5,112 nucleotides of DNA from contig JAFZWC010000062.1 of NCBI GenBank assembly GCA_017617475.1, positions 1 to 5,112 of the forward strand. Direction: 5' to 3'. The stretch's first letter is position 1. Every line of letters begins with the position of its first letter. A program made the translations under genes and the position numbers. Below are positions 1-5,112 of this stretch, one piece after another. This DNA comes from Bacteroidales bacterium (lineage in GTDB: Bacteria; Bacteroidota; Bacteroidia; Bacteroidales; UBA932). The notes beneath the pieces were generated by a model. The model was not told the origin of the DNA. It did no database searches and was given only the letters and a program-made list of their open reading frames with translations.

Positions 1-813
1 GACGCCTCCGGAGAGCCCCTCGCCAAGGTCGAGGAGGGAGATGCCATCATCTTCTACAACTTCCGCAACGACCGCGCCCGCGAACTCACCGCCGTCCTCA
101 CCCAGCAGGATATGCCGGAGGAAGGCATGCACACCATTCCGCTTTACTACTGCTGCCTCACTCCTTACGATGCCTCCTTCACCGGCGTGCACATCCTCTT
201 TGACAAGGAACTGGTCCAGGACACCCTGGGAGAAACCGTTTCCAAGGCCGGCAAGCACCAGCTCCGTATTGCGGAAACCGAGAAATACGCCCACGTGACC
301 TTCTTCTTCAACGGCGGCCGCGAGACCGTGTTCGAGAACGAGGACCGCATCCTGGTGAACAGCCCCAAGGTTCCCACCTACGACCTCCTGCCCCAGATGA
401 GCGCCCCCGAAGTGGCCGAAAAGCTTATTGACCAGATTCGCAGCGAGAAGCAGGACATGATTATCCTCAACTTTGCCAACGGCGACATGGTGGGCCATAC
501 CGGTGTATATACCGCAGTTACCCAGACGGTGGCCTGCATCGACAAGCTGGTGGGCCAGGTGGTAAAGGAAGCCATTGAGCACAACTATGTGGTGCTCCTG
601 ACGGCCGACCACGGCAACGCCGATTTTGAGGTAAACGCCGACGGCTCCCCCAACACCGCCCACTCCCTGAACACCGTTCAGTTTGTAGTGATCAATGCCG
701 GCGACCAGGTGAAGAGCGTCAAGGACGGTGCCCTGTGCAACGTGGCCCCCACCATCCTCAAGCTCATGGGGATTCCCCAGCCTGCCGCCATGACGGCTGA
801 ACCGCTTATCTAA
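1..813 (+). CDS. gpmI: 2,3-bisphosphoglycerate-independent phosphoglycerate mutase, C-terminal part (5' truncated by window edge)
   Basis: This glycolytic and gluconeogenic cytosolic enzyme interconverts 3- and 2-phosphoglycerate using two Mn ions and a phosphoserine intermediate. The visible 270 codons run in frame from base 1 to a TAA at 811-813; the family is usually about 505-515 aa, so roughly the first 235-240 residues, including the catalytic serine, lie outside the window. Visible family motifs, numbered within the fragment, are [10 protein letters not shown] (21-30, substrate-binding arginines), [15 protein letters not shown] (92-106, with the conserved lysine), [12 protein letters not shown] (157-168, metal ligands D162 and H166), TADHGNAD (201-208, metal ligands D203 and H204) and TAHSLN (219-224, ligand H221). 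The C-terminus [12 protein letters not shown] is typical. All expected C-terminal catalytic residues are present, so the gene looks intact apart from the edge. A palindromic repeat begins immediately after the stop codon. No link to the downstream lipid A genes is implied beyond position. Confidence 0.97.
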   Translation, partial: DASGEPLAKVEEGDAIIFYNFRNDRARELTAVLTQQDMPEEGMHTIPLYYCCLTPYDASFTGVHILFDKELVQDTLGETVSKAGKHQLRIAETEKYAHVTFFFNGGRETVFENEDRILVNSPKVPTYDLLPQMSAPEVAEKLIDQIRSEKQDMIILNFANGDMVGHTGVYTAVTQTVACIDKLVGQVVKEAIEHNYVVLLTADHGNADFEVNADGSPNTAHSLNTVQFVVINAGDQVKSVKDGALCNVAPTILKLMGIPQPAAMTAEPLI

Positions 814-881
814 GAGATTTCTCGACTACGCTCGAAATGACAATTGTCATCTCGACCAAGCGAAGCGCGTGGAGAGATCTC
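814..881. repeat. Composite imperfect palindrome (REP/BIME-like) between gpmI and lpxD
   Basis: This 68-nt element starts on the base after the gpmI TAA and ends 14 nt before the lpxD ATG. The outer arms GAGATTTCTC (814-823) and GAGAGATCTC (872-881) are inverted repeats with one mismatch. The core ATGACAATTGTCAT (837-850) is a perfect palindrome centred at 843/844. Pairing continues outward to 832/855 with one A/C mismatch, which would be a G-U pair in RNA from the other strand. Each arm also holds its own small hairpin: TCGA (822-825) with TCGA (832-835), and CCAAGC (856-861) with GCGTGG (867-872). The two halves look like diverged copies of one roughly 30-38 nt unit placed in opposite orientation. 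From memory, related TCATCTCGACC...GAGAGATCTC sequences recur between genes in Bacteroidota genomes; this could not be checked here. There is no T-run after it on the + strand, so it is not a standard terminator, and no promoter is evident in 882-895. Confidence 0.75.
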
Positions 882-895
882 CCTGAATTAAGAAA

Positions 896-1885
896 ATGGA
901 ATACACTGCAAAATTCTTAGCCCAGCTTCTGAAGGGCACCGTTGAGGGTGACGAAAACGCCAAAGCCACCAAGTTTGCCAAAATTGAACATGGCAAACCG
1001 GGGACGCTTAGCTTTTTCGCCAATCCCAAATACGAAGAATTCGTATACACCAGCCAGGCTTCCATCCTCATCGTAAGCCAGGATTTCCAGCCCAAGCAGC
1101 CTGTGAAGGCAACTATGGTGCGGGTTCCCAACGCCTACACGGCCATTACCGAACTGCTCAAATACGAATCGGCCCAGAAGCAGAAGGCACGGCGTTTCCG
1201 CAGCCTGCGGGCACGGTGGCATTTTTCCACCCATTTTGGCAAGAAAGTGTATCTTGGCGCCTTCAGTTATGTCGGCCGGAACGTGAAAATTGGGGACAAT
1301 ACCGTCATCCATGAGCATGTGACCATAGGCGACGGCACCGTCATCGGCAAAAACTGCATCCTCTACCCTGGCGTACACGTATTCCCGGGCATGGTGATTG
1401 GCGACAATGTGATTCTGCACGCCGGCTGCATCATCGGGGACGACGGCTTCGGCAATGCGCCCCAGCCGGACGGCAGTTGGGAAAAGATCGAGCATCTGGG
1501 CAATGTCATCATAGGCAACGACGTGGAAATTGGCAGCAACACTACCGTGGACCGCGCCCAGATGGAATCCACCATCATAGGCAACGGTGTGCGCATTGAC
1601 AACCTGTGCATGATTGCCCATAACGTAATCATCGGAGACCACACCGTGATGGCCGCGCAGACGGGTATCGCCGGGTCCACCGAGGTGGGCAAGTACTGCA
1701 TCTTCGCCGGACAGGTGGGTATTGCCGGGCATCTGAAGATTGCCGACCACACCACCATCCTGGCCCAGGGCGGCGTCATCGGCAACATCCGCAAGGAAGG
1801 CCAGACCCTGCTGGGTTCCCCGGCCATCGACGCCAAGCAATACATCAAGGCATACGCCTTGTTCAAACGGGCCGCTCAAGAATAG
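896..1885 (+). CDS. lpxD: UDP-3-O-acylglucosamine N-acyltransferase LpxD
   Basis: LpxD transfers a 3-hydroxyacyl chain from acyl carrier protein to the free 2-amino group of UDP-3-O-acyl-glucosamine, the third step of lipid A synthesis, in the cytoplasm as a homotrimer. The protein has 329 aa (E. coli 341). The N-terminal uridine-binding domain (about residues 1-95) shows the FFANPKY motif (40-46). A left-handed beta-helix of hexapeptide repeats runs from about residue 115 to 298 ([24 protein letters not shown] and so on). DDGFG (182-186) and the catalytic segment IAHNVIIG (240-247) are present; H242 matches E. coli catalytic H239 and H279 matches H276. The C-terminus [19 protein letters not shown] is short, as in Bacteroidota homologues I recall. 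The linker at 95-107 is unusually basic, with seven Lys/Arg in 13 residues. The ATG at 896 gives the expected N-terminus and has no clear Shine-Dalgarno sequence, usual for this phylum. Its stop is one base before the lpxC start. Confidence 0.97.
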   Translation: MEYTAKFLAQLLKGTVEGDENAKATKFAKIEHGKPGTLSFFANPKYEEFVYTSQASILIVSQDFQPKQPVKATMVRVPNAYTAITELLKYESAQKQKARRFRSLRARWHFSTHFGKKVYLGAFSYVGRNVKIGDNTVIHEHVTIGDGTVIGKNCILYPGVHVFPGMVIGDNVILHAGCIIGDDGFGNAPQPDGSWEKIEHLGNVIIGNDVEIGSNTTVDRAQMESTIIGNGVRIDNLCMIAHNVIIGDHTVMAAQTGIAGSTEVGKYCIFAGQVGIAGHLKIADHTTILAQGGVIGNIRKEGQTLLGSPAIDAKQYIKAYALFKRAAQE

Positions 1886-1886
1886 A

Positions 1887-2795
1887 ATGAAAACGAACCA
1901 GCATACCGTAAAGAAAACCTACTACTTCCAGGGCAAGGGCCTGCACACAGGCACTTACTCCCACATGAAGCTTATGCCGGCCCCGGCCGACAGCGGCATC
2001 CGGTTCCGCCGTTCCGACCTCCGTTCCAAGCCCGTCATCGAGGCCCTGGCAGAGAACGTGAGCAACACGGCACGCAGCACCACCATATCGGCCCACGAAG
2101 CCGTGGTGGTGACCATCGAGCACATCATGAGTGTTCTCACGGGCCTGGGAGTAGACAACGCCCTCATCGAGCTGGACAACATCGAGGTGCCCATCCTGGA
2201 CGGCAGCGCCCGCCCCTACATCGAGGCCATTCTCCAGGACGGCCTGCAGGACCAGGGCGTCCCGCGCCAGTATATCAGCATCCCCCAGACGGTGGAAATC
2301 AGCGACAGCCATACAGGCTCCTGGGTTAAGATAGAGCCTGCCGACAAACCTTCGGCCGATATTACCGTAGATTTCAATTCCAAGATTCTGGGTGTGCAGA
2401 GCGCCCACTGGGACGAAGGAGTGGACTACGCCAGCGAGATTGGCGTATGCCGCACTTTTGTCTTCTTCCACGAGATTGAGTACCTGTTCCGCAACAACCT
2501 CATCAAGGGCGGTGACGTGGACAACGCCATTGTAATTGTGGAGAATCCCGTGAGCGAAGAACAGCTGAGCAGCCTGCAGAACCTGTTCAACCTGCCCGGC
2601 CTCAGGCCCACGGCCGAAGGTTACCTGAACAACCTGCAACTGCATTTCCCGGACGAGTGCGGCCGGCACAAGATGCTGGACCTGCTGGGAGACCTCCGCC
2701 TGGCCGGCGGTTTCCTGAACGCCCGCATCACGGCCTACAAACCGGGCCATTCCATTAACACGAAAGCAGCCAAGGCCCTGAGAGCCTTGCTATAA
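1887..2795 (+). CDS. lpxC: UDP-3-O-acyl-N-acetylglucosamine deacetylase LpxC, stand-alone (no fused FabZ domain)
   Basis: LpxC is the zinc enzyme that removes the acetyl group from UDP-3-O-acyl-GlcNAc, the committed step of lipid A synthesis, in the cytosol. The protein has 302 aa (E. coli 305). It shows GKGLHTG (16-22), TIEHIMS (76-82; E78 and zinc ligand H79, identical to E. coli numbering), EVPILDGSA (100-108), CRTFVF (188-193), KGGDVDNAIVI (207-217), HKMLDLLGD (261-269; zinc ligands H261 and D265, equivalent to E. coli H238 and D242) and KPGHSIN (285-291; catalytic H288, equivalent to H265). The frame is open upstream to 1740, but that part overlaps lpxD. The ATG at 1887 gives the family N-terminus and lies one base after the lpxD stop, indicating coupling. 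In Bacteroidota, LpxC is usually the N-terminal half of a roughly 460-aa LpxC-FabZ fusion. Here the frame stops with TAA at the domain boundary and lpxA begins 9 nt later, so the FabZ half is absent. The C-terminal tail used in E. coli for FtsH degradation is also missing. Confidence 0.97.
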   Translation: MKTNQHTVKKTYYFQGKGLHTGTYSHMKLMPAPADSGIRFRRSDLRSKPVIEALAENVSNTARSTTISAHEAVVVTIEHIMSVLTGLGVDNALIELDNIEVPILDGSARPYIEAILQDGLQDQGVPRQYISIPQTVEISDSHTGSWVKIEPADKPSADITVDFNSKILGVQSAHWDEGVDYASEIGVCRTFVFFHEIEYLFRNNLIKGGDVDNAIVIVENPVSEEQLSSLQNLFNLPGLRPTAEGYLNNLQLHFPDECGRHKMLDLLGDLRLAGGFLNARITAYKPGHSINTKAAKALRALL

Positions 2796-2804
2796 CAGTT
2801 GATT

Positions 2805-3602
2805 ATGAACAAGATCCATCCCCTTGCCTGTGTAAGTCCCGAAGCCAAACTGGGAGACAATATCGAAGTGGGACCCTTCGCCTTCATCGACGCCAACGTT
2901 GAGATTGGCGACGGCTGCCACATCATGAACGGAGCCACCATCTACAACCATGTGAAGATGGGTAAGGACTGCAACGTTTTTCCGGGGGCCGTAGTGGGAG
3001 CCATCCCGCAGGACCTCAAGTTTGAGGGTGAAGAATCCTGGGTGGAGATTGGGGACCGCGTGAACATCCGCGAGTGCGCCACCATCAACCGCGGCACCAA
3101 GGCCAGCGGCAAGGGTGTGACCAGAATTGGCAACGACACCCTCGTTATGTCCTATGCGCACATCGCACACGACTGCTGCGTGGGCAACCACTGCATTGTG
3201 GTGAGCTACGTGGGCTTCGCCGGTGAGACGGACATCGAAGACTGGGTGACCATAGGCGGCAAGACCGCATCCCACCAGTTCTCCCACGTGGGCACGCACG
3301 CCTTTGTGGCGGCCTGCGCCAAAATCACCAAGGACGTTCCGCCGTACGTGCTGGCCGGCCGTGAGCCCATCAGCTTCGAGGGCATCAACCGCGTGGGTCT
3401 GCTGCGCCGCGGCTTCACCGAGGAAACCATCAACGAGATCAAGGACATCTACGACTGCATCTATTTCAAGGGCATGAACACTTCGCAGGCCGTGGAGTAC
3501 ATCGAGGCCAACTATCCCGCCTCCGAGCACCGCGACAACATCCTGCGCTTCATCCGCCAGTCGTCCCGCGGTATCATTCCCAAACCGCGCCCCCGCAAGT
3601 AG
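2805..3602 (+). CDS. lpxA: UDP-N-acetylglucosamine O-acyltransferase LpxA
   Basis: LpxA carries out the first step of lipid A synthesis, moving a 3-hydroxyacyl chain from acyl carrier protein to the 3-OH of UDP-GlcNAc; it is a cytosolic homotrimer. The protein has 265 aa (E. coli 262). A left-handed beta-helix covers about residues 3-185, followed by a helical C-terminal domain (about 190-265). Visible signatures are IPQDLKFEGEE (67-77), IRECATINRGT (88-98), AHIAHDC (118-124; H122 matches catalytic H125 of E. coli and H119 matches H122), SHQF (156-159; H157 matches H160), DVPPYV (177-182) and INRVGLLRRGF (194-204; R201 matches R204). The ATG at 2805 is preferred; a TTG at 2799 would add only two residues. 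Two positions stand out: the usual AGH is AGE here (E141 against E. coli H144), and the acyl-ruler glycine G173 is Ala (A170). The gene lies 9 nt after lpxC, and its stop overlaps the next start by one base. Confidence 0.97.
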   Translation: MNKIHPLACVSPEAKLGDNIEVGPFAFIDANVEIGDGCHIMNGATIYNHVKMGKDCNVFPGAVVGAIPQDLKFEGEESWVEIGDRVNIRECATINRGTKASGKGVTRIGNDTLVMSYAHIAHDCCVGNHCIVVSYVGFAGETDIEDWVTIGGKTASHQFSHVGTHAFVAACAKITKDVPPYVLAGREPISFEGINRVGLLRRGFTEETINEIKDIYDCIYFKGMNTSQAVEYIEANYPASEHRDNILRFIRQSSRGIIPKPRPRK

Positions 3603-4252
3603 TGCTCCTTTCCACGGCATATTTTCCGCCTGTGGCCTGGCTGGCCCTGGCTGCCAGAGAGATGACCCTGTCCCCGGACAGGGTTTTGCCTTCTCACGTG
3701 CAGCTGGAAGCCTGCGAGAATTACCAGAAGCAGAGCTATCGCAACCGCTGCTGCATCCTGGCCGGAGACGGCGTGCAGATGCTGCAGGTACCGGTGGTGC
3801 ACGGCGACTCATGGGCCATCACGGATGTGTGCGTGGACTATTCCACGCCCTGGATCGTGCGCACGGAGCGGGCCCTGGATACAGCCTACGAAACATCGGC
3901 CTACTATTATTATTATAAGGACGACTTGTTTGCCCTGCTGGAAGCCCGGCCGGCCAGCCTGTGGGAGCTCAACCTCTCCACCATCCGCTTCCTACTGGAA
4001 AAGACGGGCGTTGCCTGCGAGCTCTCCCCTACTTCAGCCTTTGCTGCGCCGGATATGGAGGCCGATGATTTCCGCTTCGCCATCCACCCCAAGCGTCCGG
4101 ACAACATACTGGCCGGTCTGGGGCTGGACAAGCCCTACTACCAGGTCTTCCGTGACCGCATGGGCGGCTTCACCCCCCGCCTCAGCGCCCTGGATTTGTT
4201 GTTTAACGAAGGCCCTGACAGCATAGCCTGGATTAAGGCATTACAGCGGTAA
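3602..4252 (+). CDS. WbqC-like family protein, GTG start overlapping lpxA stop
   Basis: This 216-aa protein resembles the WbqC-like family (named after an O-antigen cluster gene), which is widespread in Bacteroidota; its biochemical activity is not established to my knowledge. The recognisable features are the N-terminus LLSTAYFPPVAWLA, the conserved core ACENYQKQSYRNRC (37-50), VQMLQVPV (58-65) and the C-terminal ALDLLFNEGPDSIAWI (196-211). There is no signal peptide or membrane segment, so a cytosolic location is inferred. The start is a GTG at 3602 whose G is the last base of the lpxA TAG (1-nt overlap). It is chosen because the STAYFPPV segment matches the family start; the first ATG, at 3662, would delete 20 residues of it. 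A run of five tyrosines (101-105) is encoded by TAC plus four TAT codons at 3902-3916. Its position in the lpx block suggests a role near lipopolysaccharide or sugar-nucleotide metabolism, but that is inference only. Confidence 0.88.
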   Translation: MLLSTAYFPPVAWLALAAREMTLSPDRVLPSHVQLEACENYQKQSYRNRCCILAGDGVQMLQVPVVHGDSWAITDVCVDYSTPWIVRTERALDTAYETSAYYYYYKDDLFALLEARPASLWELNLSTIRFLLEKTGVACELSPTSAFAAPDMEADDFRFAIHPKRPDNILAGLGLDKPYYQVFRDRMGGFTPRLSALDLLFNEGPDSIAWIKALQR

Positions 4253-4284
4253 TTTGGTATTTTCAAATAAAGTTCGTATATTTG
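4253..4284 (+). promoter_or_regulatory. Bacteroidota-type sigma promoter for rimP-nusA
   Basis: A TTTG (-33 element) at 4253-4256 is followed after 20 nt by TATATTTG (-7 element) at 4277-4284. This is a perfect match to the known Bacteroidota consensus TTTG-N19-21-TAnnTTTG. The -33 element begins on the base after the wbqC stop codon. Transcription would start near 4288-4292, giving a leader of about 46-50 nt before the rimP ATG. It is the only match to this consensus that I noticed in an intergenic position in the window. Confidence 0.82.
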
Positions 4285-4297
4285 CAGACGTGAACGA

Positions 4298-4328
4298 GAT
4301 AGAGGACGCCGGTCCCCTATCTTTTTTT
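4298..4328 (+). terminator. Intrinsic terminator-like hairpin in the rimP-nusA leader (candidate attenuator)
   Basis: GATAGAGGAC (4298-4307) pairs with GTCCCCTATC (4312-4321), giving nine pairs with one internal A/C mismatch (4303/4316) around a GCCG loop. Seven T residues follow directly (4322-4328), then ATT. This is the classic form of a Rho-independent terminator. It sits downstream of the rimP promoter and ends 9 nt before the rimP ATG, so it could stop transcripts from that promoter as well as read-through from the lpx block. The E. coli rimP-nusA-infB operon is known to be controlled in its leader, with NusA feedback; a similar role here is inference. No competing anti-terminator pairing was found by eye. 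Confidence 0.68.
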
Positions 4329-4337
4329 ATTAAGGGT

Positions 4338-4805
4338 ATGACAAAAGAACAAATCATTCAGGCCGTGGAGCCGGCCGTCAAAGAGCGGGGCTGCTTTCTG
4401 GTGGAAGTGACCGTAAGCGCCGCCAACGACATCGAGATTGTCCTTGAGAAAGAGGAGGGTATCGTGGACTGGGACGACTGCGCCGCCATTGACAAGGTGG
4501 TGCACGAAGCCTTCGACCAGGATGTGGAGGACTATGCCCTCACCGTTTCTTCCGCCGGTCTGGACCGTCCCTTCAAAGTGCTGCGCCAGTTCCAGAAGGC
4601 CATCGGCACGCAGGTGGATGTCAAGTTCAAGGGCGGAAAGCGCATCATCGCCACCCTTACGTCGGCCGATGAAAACAGCATCGGCCTCAAGTATACGGCC
4701 CTGGAAGCTGTGGAAGGCAAGAAAAAGAAGGAGAAGGTGGAGCACGAGGACGTATGCCCGCTCGAAGACATCAACACCGTCACACCGTACATTGAATTTA
4801 AATAA
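4338..4805 (+). CDS. rimP: Ribosome maturation factor RimP
   Basis: RimP binds the small ribosomal subunit and assists 30S assembly in the cytoplasm. The protein has 155 aa (E. coli about 150). It has the expected two-domain layout: an N-terminal alpha/beta domain (about 1-82) with CFLVEVTVS (19-27), the conserved acidic segment VDWDDCAAIDKVVHEAFD (43-60) and the signature LTVSSAGLDRPF (68-79), then an SH3-like C-terminal domain (about 83-155) with a lysine-rich insertion GKKKKEK (127-133). The ATG at 4338 gives a family-typical start (MTKEQIIQAV). An in-frame GTG at 4290 would add 16 residues translated through the leader hairpin and is less likely. The gene has its own Bacteroidota promoter, and nusA follows after 13 nt, the conserved rimP-nusA order. 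An AAGGG at 4332-4336 lies only one base before the ATG, too close for a normal Shine-Dalgarno site. Confidence 0.95.
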   Translation: MTKEQIIQAVEPAVKERGCFLVEVTVSAANDIEIVLEKEEGIVDWDDCAAIDKVVHEAFDQDVEDYALTVSSAGLDRPFKVLRQFQKAIGTQVDVKFKGGKRIIATLTSADENSIGLKYTALEAVEGKKKKEKVEHEDVCPLEDINTVTPYIEFK

Positions 4806-4818
4806 TACAATATAACCA

Positions 4819-5112
4819 ATGGCAAAAGAAAAAGAGAAAGAAATCACCTTGATTGACGCTTTCAAGGATTTCAAGGAAGAGAAAAGCATCGACCGTCCGG
4901 TGATGCTGGGCGTTCTGAAGGACGTATTCCTCACCCAGCTGGCCAAGACCTACGGCAGCGCCGACAACTTCGACGTTATCATCAACGTGGACAAGGGAGA
5001 CTGCGAGATTTACCAGAACTTCGAGGTCGTGGAAGAGGTGGAAGACCCCGTGACCCAGATTACCGTGGACGAGATCAAGGCCGAGACCGGTGACGACGAC
5101 TACGAGATCGGC
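4819..5112 (+). CDS. nusA: Transcription termination/antitermination factor NusA, N-terminal part (3' truncated by window edge)
   Basis: NusA binds RNA polymerase and controls pausing, intrinsic termination and antitermination. The first 98 codons are visible, open to the right edge; Bacteroidota NusA is usually a little over 400 aa. This part covers most of the polymerase-binding N-terminal domain. Recognisable segments are TLIDAFKDFKEEKSIDRPVM (10-29), VLKDVFLTQLAKTYG (32-46), FDVIINVDKGDCEIYQNFEVV (51-71) and ITVDEIKAE (81-89), matching the NusA pattern of an early helix followed by a V(I)(I)N..KG..EI..N strand region. The S1 and KH RNA-binding domains lie outside the window. The start has a highly charged MAKEKEKE leader preceded by an AT-rich 13-nt gap from the rimP TAA, without a Shine-Dalgarno sequence. 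It is almost certainly co-transcribed with rimP, and its product could feed back on the hairpin in the rimP leader. Confidence 0.94.
   Translation, partial: MAKEKEKEITLIDAFKDFKEEKSIDRPVMLGVLKDVFLTQLAKTYGSADNFDVIINVDKGDCEIYQNFEVVEEVEDPVTQITVDEIKAETGDDDYEIG

Noticed and set aside
814..895. Terminator for gpmI or promoter for lpxD in the intergenic gap
   Set aside because: The palindrome has no following T-run on the + strand, and no TTTG/TAnnTTTG pair is visible, so I describe it as a repeat only. Transcription of the lpx block may start further upstream.
1260..1830. Periodic sequence similarity within lpxD (and within lpxA) suggesting DNA tandem repeats
   Set aside because: The periodicity is the 18-nt coding pattern of hexapeptide repeats forming a left-handed beta-helix. 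It is a protein-level property of both acyltransferases.
917..1879. Long minus-strand open frame (320 codons) opposite lpxD
   Set aside because: It lies entirely within lpxD, is low-complexity (rich in G, V, A, D, H), and matches no family. It arises from the codon bias and hexapeptide repeats of the sense gene.
1740..1886. N-terminal extension of lpxC (49 extra codons in the open frame)
   Set aside because: The extension overlaps lpxD in another frame, is rich in Pro, Ser and Arg as expected for out-of-frame reading, and LpxC alignment starts at the ATG at 1887.
1863..2750. Minus-strand open frame (295 codons) opposite lpxC
   Set aside because: Same pattern as the frame opposite lpxD: antisense shadow of a GC-rich gene with clear catalytic motifs on the sense strand, and no promoter or recognisable domain.
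2790..3812. Minus-strand open frame (340 codons) spanning lpxA and the start of the wbqC-like gene
   Set aside because: It crosses two confidently assigned sense genes, has biased composition and no recognisable motif. Three such shadows in a row reflect base composition, not an antisense operon.
3825..4226. Alternative + strand open frame (133 codons) inside the wbqC-like gene
   Set aside because: Composition is rich in W, P, S, R and T without any motif, and it sits out of frame within a gene that shows conserved family segments.

Overview
This window looks like a GC-rich chromosomal segment of a Bacteroidota genome, most likely order Bacteroidales. The evidence is the gene order lpxD-lpxC-lpxA, protein motifs close to Bacteroides homologues as I remember them, AT-rich start regions with little Shine-Dalgarno signal, and a perfect Bacteroidota-type promoter (TTTG, 20 nt, TATATTTG) before rimP. 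Family and genus cannot be decided from the window. All supported genes lie on the + strand and are densely packed.

Layout. Positions 1-813 hold the C-terminal half of a cofactor-independent phosphoglycerate mutase (gpmI), cut by the left edge. An 82-nt gap follows, mostly filled by a 68-nt imperfect palindrome (814-881) that begins on the base after the gpmI stop. Next comes a tight lipid A block: lpxD (896-1885), lpxC (1887-2795), lpxA (2805-3602) and a WbqC-family gene (3602-4252). The gaps within this block are 1 nt, 9 nt and a 1-nt overlap, so it is probably one transcript. Right after the wbqC stop is a promoter (4253-4284), followed by a leader with a terminator-like hairpin and U-tract (4298-4328). 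Then come rimP (4338-4805) and the start of nusA (4819 to the right edge), the first two genes of the conserved rimP-nusA-infB translation/transcription cluster.

How the genes work together. LpxA, LpxC and LpxD catalyse the first three steps of lipid A synthesis: O-acylation of UDP-GlcNAc, deacetylation, then N-acylation. WbqC-family proteins are poorly characterised; this one is translationally coupled to lpxA. RimP matures the 30S ribosomal subunit, and NusA controls pausing, termination and antitermination.

Most notable points. (1) LpxC is a stand-alone 302-aa enzyme ending where Bacteroidota homologues normally continue into a fused FabZ dehydratase, and no fabZ is present between lpxC and lpxA. 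(2) The rimP-nusA leader is almost entirely a hairpin plus U-tract, a candidate attenuator that NusA itself could act on. (3) The gpmI-lpxD gap carries a composite inverted-repeat element that looks dispersed and REP-like. (4) LpxA differs from E. coli at two functionally studied positions (H144 to Glu, G173 to Ala). I saw no tRNA, rRNA, CRISPR, insertion sequence or wholly novel system. No gene-free stretch exceeds 300 bases.
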